DNA from: Aliidiomarina shirensis
GTDB taxonomy: Bacteria > Pseudomonadota > Gammaproteobacteria > Enterobacterales > Alteromonadaceae
Assembly: GCF_003987345.1 (NCBI RefSeq)
Contig: NZ_PIPP01000007.1
Coordinates: 62,001-126,000, forward strand
Length of the DNA stretch: 64,000 bases
Direction of reading: 5' to 3'
Shown here: positions 28,345-36,205 of the stretch, piece after piece
How positions within the stretch are numbered: the stretch's first letter is position 1
How the letters are laid out: each line of letters opens with the position of its first letter
Position numbers and translations under genes: made by a program
Notes under the pieces: generated by a model
Seen by the model: the letters and a program-made list of their open reading frames with translations, nothing else
Databases searched by the model: none
Told to the model about the DNA's origin: nothing

Positions 28345-28381
28345 CGTTTTAATTCTCTAATTGTTGTTTACTTATATTCTA

Positions 28382-28834
28382 TTAATCACTCGAAGATATT
28401 ATTTTTTCTTGCCAGAGCTGAATTGGATTACCTTCCGGATCTGCTAAACGCGCAAACCAGCCATTCGGATACTCGGTTGGATCAACTTCAACTTCAATAC
28501 CAGATTCGCGTAACTGCGCCACCATTGCGTCTAAATCTGCTACTCGAAAGTTAAGCATCCATTGTTGTTCAGAAGCACCAAAATAAGATGTGGTATCACG
28601 AAACACACCAAACACCGTGTTACCACCTTCCTGCTTCCAAGGTTCTTCTTCATAAGTAGTAGGCGTTTTAGTAACCCCTAAATGCTCCTCATACCACTGC
28701 GCTAATGCCGCAGGATCTTCGGCTTTAAAGAAGAAACCTCCAAATCCGAGTACCCGCTGCTTTTCCTCGGCGTGCAACGGTGCACCAAGAACTAAAATAA
28801 ATGCTACAACCAGCAAAATCATCTTATTTTTCAC
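28382..28834 (-). CDS. Exported VOC (glyoxalase/bleomycin-resistance-like) family protein
   Basis: The protein has a signal peptide (MILLVVAFILVLGAPLHA) followed by a single VOC domain with GGFFFKAEDPAALAQWYEEHLG, WMLNFRVADLDAMVAQL and the C-terminal ARLADPEGNPIQLWQE. The chosen GTG start at 28834 has GAGG five bases upstream and gives 150 residues; a TTG seven codons earlier overlaps this site. VOC proteins bind metal and act on small molecules or bind drugs, so no substrate can be assigned. Export is uncommon in this family. It heads a small minus-strand group with the YCII gene. Confidence 0.82.
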   Translation of the reverse strand: MKNKMILLVVAFILVLGAPLHAEEKQRVLGFGGFFFKAEDPAALAQWYEEHLGVTKTPTTYEEEPWKQEGGNTVFGVFRDTTSYFGASEQQWMLNFRVADLDAMVAQLRESGIEVEVDPTEYPNGWFARLADPEGNPIQLWQEKIISSSD

Positions 28835-29007
28835 GATAACCTCTTTGTTTATCAAAACTGTTCCAATTAAATAAATATCAGACCATGACTTTATTGTTCA
28901 AGAAAAGTTCCTCTTTGAAAAATAAATAATAATTATGGAACCAAGCAAATAAAATAAATTCTTACACTAGGAAAACAAAACCATTTTATTAATGAAAGGA
29001 AATCATT

Positions 29008-29655
29008 ATGAACACCCTAAAGCTTATGGCCGTTGTTAGTGCAGCGCTTTTTACGAGCACTACTTTAGCCTCTGATTTTACATACGATTATGTGGGCCTG
29101 AACTATATCAAAGATGATCCTGGCAATGATAATAGATTAAATTCAGATGCCTTTAGTTTGGAATTTAGCAAATTAATCACTGAGAACATATATTTTAAAG
29201 CTGAGTATGCTCGCTATTCCAGTTCATTCGAGATGAATTCAGATAACTCATTCTATAACACAAATGCCGATGTCGATAAATTTGACTTAGGTGCCGGATA
29301 TCGTCACGAAGTACGGTCAAATATTGATTGGTTCATTGAAGGCGCGCTAACTTATACCGAACATCGAGTTACGCTAAATTCGAGCGATGCGGGAAGCGGC
29401 ACATTCAAAAGGGATCACAACGGTTTTTATGCATCCACCGGTTTAAATATCAAACTTTCACCACGCATAGAGAGCCGAGTGATCTTAAGCCACGTTGACG
29501 ACGGCGAGGAATCATCGTATATCGAATATGGTATCGAAGGAAGGTTCCAGTTAAGCAAGAGGCTACAAGCTACGGCAGGATTTATTACCTCTTCTCGGGG
29601 CGACCGCTATCGAAAAACTGAACACTATCAAATCGGATTAAATTACACATTCTAA
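29008..29655 (+). CDS. Small outer-membrane beta-barrel protein (opacity/OmpA-like)
   Basis: The 215-residue protein has a signal peptide (residues 1-21, ending TTLA before SDF). The mature part alternates polar and aromatic/hydrophobic residues in about eight to ten short strands (for example YDYVGLNYI, IYFKAEYARY, FDLGAGYRHE, TAGFITSS). It ends in a terminal phenylalanine (HYQIGLNYTF), the outer-membrane barrel insertion signal. It lacks an OmpA peptidoglycan-binding domain. The role is unknown; adhesin-like and small-pore roles are both possible. A good AAAGGAA ribosome-binding site lies upstream. It is divergent from the exported VOC gene. Confidence 0.78.
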   Translation: MNTLKLMAVVSAALFTSTTLASDFTYDYVGLNYIKDDPGNDNRLNSDAFSLEFSKLITENIYFKAEYARYSSSFEMNSDNSFYNTNADVDKFDLGAGYRHEVRSNIDWFIEGALTYTEHRVTLNSSDAGSGTFKRDHNGFYASTGLNIKLSPRIESRVILSHVDDGEESSYIEYGIEGRFQLSKRLQATAGFITSSRGDRYRKTEHYQIGLNYTF

Positions 29656-29662
29656 AATCTTA

Positions 29663-29700
29663 CTGGCTCGAGGTTGGATTCATCATTCAGCCTCGAGCCA
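29663..29700. repeat. Perfect 10-bp inverted repeat between convergent genes
   Basis: TGGCTCGAGG (29663-29672) and CCTCGAGCCA (29691-29700) are separated by 18 bases. There is no T-run on either side, so it is not a classical terminator, although its place between two convergent stops suggests a 3'-end role. Confidence 0.6.
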
Positions 29701-29705
29701 ATTCT

Positions 29706-30176
29706 CTAAACCCAACGGCGAACTTGTTGCATGTAATCTGCATACGGCTTGCCAAAATTATCTAACAAAATTCGTTCTTCTGGGATAATTTGAAAACGCG
29801 TTAAAAACCACAAATAAACCGGTAGCATAATAAAGGCAGCGAAGTTACCTAACCACAGCGCAAAGCCAAGCAACAAAAAGAAGAAACCAAGATACATTGG
29901 ATTCCGGGTAAACCGGTAAACACCGCTTTGTACCACTGAAGCACTCTCTTTCGGTTGCATGGGATTAACCGTTGTTTTATGTTTTCGAAACTCTAGAACA
30001 CCGAGCATCGGTAGCAAAATACCAACCCCAACACTTAGCCACAAAAGTAGCGCCGGGGTTACAAAATGCCACCCCAACTCTAACCAACTGCCAAATATCC
30101 AGCTTAACAGCCACATATCAGCGGCAATGATCACTACCAAAATTAGAGGTGGAATTTTTAACTCTAAGCTATTCAT
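29706..30176 (-). CDS. ICMT/PEMT-family membrane methyltransferase
   Basis: The protein belongs to the isoprenylcysteine carboxyl methyltransferase/phospholipid methyltransferase superfamily, SAM-dependent integral-membrane enzymes. With the ATG at 30176 (AAGGA upstream) it is 156 residues, with four to five membrane helices. The SAM-binding C-terminal motif is clear: GVYRFTRNPMYLGFFFLLLG, then IIPEERILLDNFGKPYADYMQQVRRW. The bacterial substrate is unknown; lipids, thiols or other small molecules are possible. It lies 19 bases downstream of a VOC gene in a three-gene operon with the GDSL hydrolase gene. Confidence 0.88.
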   Translation of the reverse strand: MNSLELKIPPLILVVIIAADMWLLSWIFGSWLELGWHFVTPALLLWLSVGVGILLPMLGVLEFRKHKTTVNPMQPKESASVVQSGVYRFTRNPMYLGFFFLLLGFALWLGNFAAFIMLPVYLWFLTRFQIIPEERILLDNFGKPYADYMQQVRRWV

Positions 30177-30195
30177 CTTGTTGTCCTTCCGCGCA

Positions 30196-30627
30196 CTAAT
30201 CTGCGCTACCATCATGCGGATTCCAAACTACTTCCCATAAGTGGCCATCCGGGTCTTGAAATACGCCGCCGTAACCACCCCAACCAAAGCTTTTAGCGGG
30301 CCTTACAATAGTGGCGCCTGCCGCAGTAACCTGCTGGATAATATCGTCTACCGCGGCTCGATCGGCAACATTATGTGCCAACATGAAACCGGCAGAATCA
30401 GGTTGGCCGAGCGTTACCCCACACTCTTCACTAATACTTTTACGGGGCCACAATGCGAGCTTTAATCCGGGCTGAAAATCAAAAAACACCACCGCGCCAT
30501 TATTAATTTCTTCGCCAAGAATACCTTTGGTGGATAAGCCTAGGCCATCACGATAAAACGCTAATGAGCGTTCTAAGCTATCAACTCCGAGCGTGATATA
30601 ACTTATTGAATTGGAGAATTTAGCCAT
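30196..30627 (-). CDS. VOC family protein (glyoxalase-like)
   Basis: The 143-residue cytoplasmic protein has one VOC domain: SYITLGVDSLERSLAFYRDGLG at the N-terminus, a central FFDFQPGLKLALWPR strand, and the C-terminal GYGGVFQDPDGHLWEVVWNP with the typical metal-ligand Glu. It differs from the exported VOC protein at 28.4 kb by lacking a signal peptide. Substrate unknown. It overlaps the end of the upstream GDSL gene by eight bases, which indicates translational coupling in a GDSL-VOC-methyltransferase operon. Confidence 0.88.
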   Translation of the reverse strand: MAKFSNSISYITLGVDSLERSLAFYRDGLGLSTKGILGEEINNGAVVFFDFQPGLKLALWPRKSISEECGVTLGQPDSAGFMLAHNVADRAAVDDIIQQVTAAGATIVRPAKSFGWGGYGGVFQDPDGHLWEVVWNPHDGSAD

Positions 30628-31336
30628 GGGTATCCTCTATTTTGCGAACGATCGCTTGCGCCCATAATTTATAACCGATAGGCCCAGGGTGAAAACCATC
30701 ACTGGCGATTGTGTTTTCACTCATTGGAAAACTTACATCGAGCACCTCACAGCCATGGTTTACCGCCGCTACTGTATCTAACTCACGGGTAAGCATACGA
30801 GCCCGTTGCCCAACAAACCACCGCAGCGGTTGTGGTAACGCGGGGAATAGATGCATAGGCGGTAACGCAGTAAGAAGGATCTGCGAAGCATGAAACTTCT
30901 CCTGCAGCAATTGTACAATCGCTTGCTGGCTGCGGCGAAATTGCGCTGTGGATACATTTCCAGTTACGTCATTAACGCCAAGTGAAGTAATTACCACATC
31001 AAACTGTTGCGCCGGTTGCAAATGTAATTTCGTTAGGGCTACCGCGCTGTTATCACCGTTTTTAGCCCACAACTGCCATTCAATGTGTCGTAATGGAAAA
31101 CGTCGTTGCAATGCCGCTACAACTTGTCCAGAAAGCGCTTCATGCTGAGCAGCAACACCGACACCGGCAGCAGCAGAATCACCAAAAATTAGTACGCGCA
31201 GCGCTGGCTTTTCACCACAAATAACACCACTGCGTTCACCTGTGGGTTCCGGTAAACGCGGTGTATTCACCCGCACACGCTTGCCTTGCATAAGCAATAT
31301 GGGGGCAAGCACGATTTTGCTAAGGGTTATGAGCAT
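30620..31336 (-). CDS. SGNH/GDSL family hydrolase (membrane-anchored)
   Basis: The 238-residue protein has the SGNH esterase/lipase motifs: block I RVLIFGDSAAAG with the nucleophile Ser, a Gly and Asn in ITSLGVNDVTG, and block V SDGFHPG with the catalytic Asp-His pair. A short hydrophobic N-terminus (LITLSKIVLAPILLM) may anchor it or direct export, but no clear cleavage site is seen. It resembles thioesterase/lysophospholipase-type GDSL proteins; the ester substrate is unknown. It is first in the GDSL-VOC-methyltransferase operon and is divergent from the FAD/TPP operon, with a palindrome in the shared promoter region. Confidence 0.87.
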   Translation of the reverse strand: MLITLSKIVLAPILLMQGKRVRVNTPRLPEPTGERSGVICGEKPALRVLIFGDSAAAGVGVAAQHEALSGQVVAALQRRFPLRHIEWQLWAKNGDNSAVALTKLHLQPAQQFDVVITSLGVNDVTGNVSTAQFRRSQQAIVQLLQEKFHASQILLTALPPMHLFPALPQPLRWFVGQRARMLTRELDTVAAVNHGCEVLDVSFPMSENTIASDGFHPGPIGYKLWAQAIVRKIEDTHG

Positions 31337-31373
31337 AATTGCCTTTAAAAAATGTTGCTGACGTTAAAGCGCT

Positions 31374-31387
31374 GTTTACTAGTAAAC
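31374..31387. promoter_or_regulatory. Perfect 14-bp palindrome, candidate operator
   Basis: GTTTACTAGTAAAC is a perfect palindrome in the 155-base region between the divergent GDSL and FAD-dehydrogenase genes. It lies 38 bases from the GDSL start and 105 bases from the other. Its symmetry and place suggest a dimeric regulator site; which regulator is unknown. Confidence 0.5.
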
Positions 31388-31491
31388 CACAGAATATTCA
31401 GAATTAATGCTAACTTTGGAAAATGTATAAAATTCGTTAAAGATATCTGATAAGTTTACTGCTATTCGATAGCTTTTACATGGTGTAACAG

Positions 31492-33138
31492 ATGAATTCT
31501 TCCGCGGCGAAATCATATCAAGCCGATACCTTAATCATTGGTGGTGGTTTAGCAGGCATAGTAAGTGCCCTTGAACTCCTTGATCTGGGAAAATCCGTGA
31601 TTCTCATTGATGCTGGGCCAGAGTCTAAATTTGGTGGCCAAGCGAATGATGCGTTTGGCGGTATGCTGCTTATTAACACCAAAGAACAAAAAAAGAATGG
31701 AATCGAAGATTCACCCGAGTTATTGCTTGCTGATTGGGTTCGCGCCGCTGAATTCAATTCAGAGGATGTTTGGGGTCAGCGTTGGGCCAAAGAATACGCG
31801 TATTCTTGCAAAACTGATGTGTATGATTGGCTACAGCAACACGGCATTCGGTTCTTCCCGGCGGTGCAATGGGTCGAGCGCGGAAATACCGGAAATGGTA
31901 ACGCTTTACCACGCTATCATATCGCATGGGGATGCGGCCGAGGGGTAGTGCAAACCTTGATAGCTAAGTTACGTTCTCATAAACATGGTAATAAGCTTCA
32001 AATTTGCTATCAGCATAGAGTGAATAGCTTAATTCGCGATCCGCAAACGGGTACTATTCAAGGCTGCGTAGGCACAATCAATGCTGGTGCCGCACCTGTT
32101 GATTTTGAAGTGTTCGCGCCGGCTACCATTGTATGTAGTGGCGGTATTAACGGTAATATTGATCGTGTTCGCGAACATTGGGATTCGGTTTACGGCCCGT
32201 TCCCCGAGAACATACTAAATGGCGTTTCACCCGCAGCTGATGGTGCTTTGCATGATGAGGTTCAAAATGTAGGTGGCCAAGTGGTTAATCTCGGACAAAT
32301 GTGGAACTATGCAGCTGGCATCGCCCACCCGAAGCCGCAATTTTCACGCCATGGATTAAGCTTAATTCCACCAAGATCGGCGCTTTGGCTCAATGCAAAA
32401 GGCGAACGTATGGGCCCTGCCCCTATGGTTACCGGCTTTGATACCCATGATCTTTGCAAACGTACTGGCCATGCACCGGGGCAATATACTTGGCAAATAA
32501 TGAATTGGAAAATAGCGGCGAAAGAAATGGCCGTTTCTGGCACCGATGAAAACCCATTCTTCCGCGATAAAAAATTCTTAAAGCTCATCTGGCAAACCTT
32601 GCGTGGTAATCACGCATTAGTGGATTGGATGGTTAAGGAGTGTGAAGATGTTGTATGCGCTGATACCTTACCTGAACTTGCAGAAAAAATGCGGGCACTC
32701 GCTAACGATGATTACTTGGATACAGAAAAAATGGTTCATGATATTACCAATTACGATAATGGTATTCGCCGTGGACAAAGTTTATGGAATGATGATCAGC
32801 TCAGAAAGATTCAACAATTACGGCAATGGCGCAGTGATAAATTAAGAACATGTAAGTTTCAGCCGATAGTAGATAAGAAAGCTGGCCCCCTGATTGCTAT
32901 TCGAGAACGCATTATCAGCCGAAAAAGTATGGGTGGTATGTTAACCAACCTTGATTCAGCAGTGCTAGATTTGCAGGGGAATCCGATTCCTGGCCTTTAT
33001 GCTGCTGGTGAGGCTGCAGGCTTTGGTGGTGGCGGTATCAGTGGTATTCGCTCACTTGAAGGCACTTTTCTATCGAATTGTATTTTGAATGGCCGCCGCG
33101 CAGCACAAGCGATAGCGCGGAAAGAGGAAATAAAATGA
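31492..33138 (+). CDS. FAD-binding dehydrogenase (fumarate reductase/KstD-like family)
   Basis: The 548-residue flavoprotein has an N-terminal dinucleotide-binding motif TLIIGGGLAGIVSALELLDLG (residues 13-33 region) and a conserved FGGQANDAFGGML segment. The C-terminal FAD motif GLYAAGEAAGFGGGGISGIRSLEGTF is also clear. These place it among FAD-dependent oxidoreductases annotated as KstD-like or fumarate-reductase flavoprotein-like. The steroid dehydrogenase assignment is not supported, since no steroid genes are nearby. There is no signal peptide. Its TGA stop overlaps the ATG of the next gene (ATGA), so it works with the thiamine-diphosphate enzyme in an operon. Substrate unknown. Confidence 0.85.
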   Translation: MNSSAAKSYQADTLIIGGGLAGIVSALELLDLGKSVILIDAGPESKFGGQANDAFGGMLLINTKEQKKNGIEDSPELLLADWVRAAEFNSEDVWGQRWAKEYAYSCKTDVYDWLQQHGIRFFPAVQWVERGNTGNGNALPRYHIAWGCGRGVVQTLIAKLRSHKHGNKLQICYQHRVNSLIRDPQTGTIQGCVGTINAGAAPVDFEVFAPATIVCSGGINGNIDRVREHWDSVYGPFPENILNGVSPAADGALHDEVQNVGGQVVNLGQMWNYAAGIAHPKPQFSRHGLSLIPPRSALWLNAKGERMGPAPMVTGFDTHDLCKRTGHAPGQYTWQIMNWKIAAKEMAVSGTDENPFFRDKKFLKLIWQTLRGNHALVDWMVKECEDVVCADTLPELAEKMRALANDDYLDTEKMVHDITNYDNGIRRGQSLWNDDQLRKIQQLRQWRSDKLRTCKFQPIVDKKAGPLIAIRERIISRKSMGGMLTNLDSAVLDLQGNPIPGLYAAGEAAGFGGGGISGIRSLEGTFLSNCILNGRRAAQAIARKEEIK

Positions 33139-34865
33139 ACAAATCAGGTGCAGCATTAGCACGTTACGCGCTCGAGCAACTCGGCGTAAAACATACGTTC
33201 GGTATTCCGGGCGTGCATAATACAGAACTATACGATGAGCTTAATGCCTCGGATAGTATTCAACCCGTGTTAGTTGGACATGAGGGCGCAGGCGCCTTTA
33301 TGGCCGATGCAGTAAGCCGTATGGGTGAGAGTATAGGTACTATGGTAATCGTGCCCGCTGCTGGCGTTACTCATGCAGCCAGCGGTATTGGTGAAGCTGG
33401 GCTTGATGGCATTCCCATGCTCGTAATCTCCGGTGGTATCCATACTGAGAGTGGACATAAATATCAATTGCACGATATGGATCAACACACCCTCCTTTCG
33501 CCGATTACCAAAGCAACATTTCGTATTGAATCTCACGCGCAAGTAATTCCTACGATTTACGAAGCGTATCGTATTGCTACTTCTGGCGAACCAGGGCCGG
33601 TATTCGTTGAGCTACCGTATAATATTGGTAACTTTTTGGGTGAAGTAGAAGGTATGCAAGCATTTGATGCTGATACCGCGGCTCAACAAGTGGATAAAAC
33701 ACTGTTAAAACAAGCGGCTGAAATGCTAGCAAAGGCTAAAAACCCGGGCTTGTTTGTGGGTTGGGGAGCCCTTGGTGCCAGTGCTCAGTTAATTGAGCTA
33801 GCCGAGCACTTAGGTGCTCCGGTATGCACCACATTGCAAGGATTGAGCGTATTTCCGGGTAACCATCCGCTCCACACAGGTATGGGGTTTGGCGAATATG
33901 CAGTGCCTGCAGCCACTCATGCATTTGCCGATTGTGATTGCTTGTTAGCCATCGGCGTTCGTTTCGCTGAAATCCCAACGGGTAGCTACAGTATGCCAGT
34001 GCCCGAAAATTTAATTCATCTGGATATCAACCCTGAAGTATTTAGCGCTAATTTCCCGGCAAAGATTGCTGTTACAGGTGATTCCGCGCGCTCGGTTCCC
34101 TTGCTATTAGAGTACTTGAAAGAAAAAACTGAACCGCGTGATAACGCTTCGGTGGCGAAAACAATTAAAGAATGGAAGCATAAATACAACGAGGAATGGC
34201 TGGCTCACAAGAGCGGTGATCGCGTGAATCCTGCGGTATTTTTTAATGCATTACGTTCTGAACTAAACGACGATGCCGTACTCGTTGCCGATGATGGCAA
34301 CCATACTTTTTTGATGGCAGAACTAATGCCAATTCACGGCCCTCGAAAATTTATTTCCCCAAGCGATTTCAATGCTATGGGTTATTGCATTCCGGGTGTT
34401 ATTGGCGCCAAACTGGCAAAACCTGACACCCAAGTGGTTGGTGTTGTTGGTGATGGCGCACTGCGCATGACAGGGCTAGAAATGGCAACCGCGAGTGAGT
34501 TGAATTTGGGCGTACCCGTTTTTGTATTTAACGATGGTGAACTTTCTCAGATTTCCCAAGCTCAGCAAATCCCATACAATCGAAAAACATGTACTGTGCT
34601 AAAACCATTGAATATAAAAGCGCTTGCTGAAGCCACTCACTGCACCTTCATTTCGATTAGTAATAACGAAGAATGTGCCAAAAAAGTAGCACAAGCTATA
34701 CGAGCCTCGGAAAATGGTGAAACGGTTTTAGTGGATGTTCGCATCGATTACTCGAAACGTACGCGATTTACCAGCGGCGTAGTAAAAAGCACCTTAAAAC
34801 GTTTTTCTTCACGAGATAAAATGCGGGTGATAAGCCGCGCATTACTACGAAAAATAACAGGCTAA
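33135..34865 (+). CDS. Thiamine-diphosphate-dependent enzyme (acetolactate synthase/decarboxylase-like)
   Basis: The 576-residue protein has the three-domain ThDP layout. The N-terminal PYR domain carries the activating Glu (E50, in LVGHEGAGAFMADAV), then a central Rossmann-like domain, then a C-terminal PP domain with the ThDP/Mg motif starting VVGDGALRMTGLEMATA near residue 438 and ending FVFNDGE. The usual NN at the end of this motif is ND. The RSM/TSGEPGPVFVELP segment fits acetolactate-synthase-like enzymes. No small regulatory subunit gene is adjacent, so branched-chain biosynthesis is unlikely. Decarboxylation or carboligation of a 2-keto acid is inferred. It is coupled to the FAD dehydrogenase by ATGA with GAGG upstream. 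Confidence 0.87.
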   Translation: MNKSGAALARYALEQLGVKHTFGIPGVHNTELYDELNASDSIQPVLVGHEGAGAFMADAVSRMGESIGTMVIVPAAGVTHAASGIGEAGLDGIPMLVISGGIHTESGHKYQLHDMDQHTLLSPITKATFRIESHAQVIPTIYEAYRIATSGEPGPVFVELPYNIGNFLGEVEGMQAFDADTAAQQVDKTLLKQAAEMLAKAKNPGLFVGWGALGASAQLIELAEHLGAPVCTTLQGLSVFPGNHPLHTGMGFGEYAVPAATHAFADCDCLLAIGVRFAEIPTGSYSMPVPENLIHLDINPEVFSANFPAKIAVTGDSARSVPLLLEYLKEKTEPRDNASVAKTIKEWKHKYNEEWLAHKSGDRVNPAVFFNALRSELNDDAVLVADDGNHTFLMAELMPIHGPRKFISPSDFNAMGYCIPGVIGAKLAKPDTQVVGVVGDGALRMTGLEMATASELNLGVPVFVFNDGELSQISQAQQIPYNRKTCTVLKPLNIKALAEATHCTFISISNNEECAKKVAQAIRASENGETVLVDVRIDYSKRTRFTSGVVKSTLKRFSSRDKMRVISRALLRKITG

Positions 34866-34886
34866 ATTTTAGCCTGCTGACAAAAT

Positions 34887-34918
34887 AAAAGCCGATTGCT
34901 TCAAAACAATCGGCTTTT
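34887..34918. terminator. Bidirectional intrinsic terminator
   Basis: A perfect stem GCCGATTG/CAATCGGC (34891-34898 with 34907-34914) is flanked by AAAA and TTTT, between the ThDP enzyme gene and the convergent WYL gene. A second inverted repeat, CAGGCTA/TAGCCTG (34858-34876), overlaps the ThDP enzyme stop codon. Confidence 0.88.
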
Positions 34919-34960
34919 AAATGTGTTACTTAGTGGCTATCGAGGAATCAATCGGCGTAC

Positions 34961-35974
34961 TTAAGAGTTCGCATAACGTTCTGCCGCCAACGCAAGCCTG
35001 CGTGCAGCCTCAGCGCGCAGTTCTTTCGGCGCCAAAACCTCAACAAGCTCCGCATACGAAAGCAGCCACCAACGAATTTGCCAGGAATCTTTAACATTTG
35101 CGATTAACACCGCGCCATCTTCATCTTCCCGAATTTCTTGCTCGTCACTAATCGGGCTTTCAGTTAACGAACGAACTACCTCATCGGAGAATAAACGAAC
35201 TTTCAACACAATATCTTTGCCAGAATCAAATTGTGAAGCACTTGCATCTAGGTAATTTTGTAATGAAAAACCATCAGGTGATGTTGCTTTAATATCTGTT
35301 GGTTTCGCTTTTTCAATTCTTTGCAACGCAAATAAACGAGGCTGATCATAAGGTTCAGACGAGGCAACTAAATAGGTAACTGCAGCACGTTGTACTAATC
35401 CAAGCGGATGTAAACGTAAATCACTTATCTCTTGTTTACGCAAGGATTGGTATTTCACTTCCAGTACATTTTCGTGCAGTAATGCATTTTGCACTGTTTC
35501 CAACACCTGCGGCTTAATTGCGGGAGGCTGTTGAACTAGATTTACCGGTACGTGCGCTACTTTTTCGGTCCAGCACGATAGCTTTTGCGGGCTTTTTAAT
35601 CCATTAAGTGTTTTCTTTGCCTGGCGAAAACGGGGTTGCACTGAATCCATAACAGATTTTGGAATCAATGGTTTCATGATTTGCTCGATAAGCGATAGCG
35701 ACAATGCTTCTGCTACCGAGAGGCCCGGCATATCGATGCTCGCATCTTTCGCCCAATACCAACCATAAGGTTTCCCTTTGGCATTACAGATAATAGGAAA
35801 TAAGCGTCTCAACTCCGAAAGATCGCGCTCAACTGTACGTTTGCTTACTTCGAAACCTTCGCTAACAAGTGCTCGCTCTAAGTCACGTGAAGTTACTCCC
35901 GGACTCCGATTTGGTAGCAATTTTAACAGCTCCCACTGTCTAGTGATGGTCATTCGAGCGCTGTTGGTAGTCAT
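34961..35974 (-). CDS. WYL-domain transcriptional regulator (YafY/PafC type)
   Basis: The 337-residue protein has an N-terminal winged helix-turn-helix (about residues 8-75, SRDLERALVSEGFEVSKRTVERDLSELRRLF). A WYL-type domain (about 140-215) follows, with EVKYQSLRKQEISDLRLHPLGLVQRAAVTYLV, then a C-terminal extension with WQIRWWLLSYAELVEVLAP. WYL domains sense ligands, often nucleic acid or nucleotides, and many such proteins repress DNA-damage or defence genes. No defence genes are adjacent here. The ATG at 35974 has AAGGAG at ideal spacing; an in-frame extension upstream is not needed. An inverted repeat lies about 120 bases upstream. Confidence 0.9.
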   Translation of the reverse strand: MTTNSARMTITRQWELLKLLPNRSPGVTSRDLERALVSEGFEVSKRTVERDLSELRRLFPIICNAKGKPYGWYWAKDASIDMPGLSVAEALSLSLIEQIMKPLIPKSVMDSVQPRFRQAKKTLNGLKSPQKLSCWTEKVAHVPVNLVQQPPAIKPQVLETVQNALLHENVLEVKYQSLRKQEISDLRLHPLGLVQRAAVTYLVASSEPYDQPRLFALQRIEKAKPTDIKATSPDGFSLQNYLDASASQFDSGKDIVLKVRLFSDEVVRSLTESPISDEQEIREDEDGAVLIANVKDSWQIRWWLLSYAELVEVLAPKELRAEAARRLALAAERYANS

Positions 35975-36096
35975 GCAAACTCCTTTTTGTTTCGACATTC
36001 CTGAACTAACTTTACCGACAGAATAGCTAATGAGCAACAAAGATATATAGCAAGTGGATAGAATATTTTAGTTGCTTTTCTAGATTCCATAGATCT

Positions 36097-36115
36097 TGCG
36101 ACAACCCGTGTCGCA
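36097..36115. promoter_or_regulatory. Inverted repeat upstream of WYL regulator, candidate operator
   Basis: TGCGACA (36097-36103) and TGTCGCA (36109-36115) are perfect inverted halves with a 5-base spacer. They lie between the WYL gene (start 35974) and the end of the LysR gene. The symmetry suits a dimeric winged-helix repressor, so autoregulation by the WYL protein is inferred. Confidence 0.5.
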
Positions 36116-36205
36116 TCTAGGTTTTAACAGAATTTTACAAGAAGAAAATACAGGCGAAGTGCAGGCAAGAGAGGAAACGCTAATCCAAAAAATTAGCGCA
36201 CAGAA

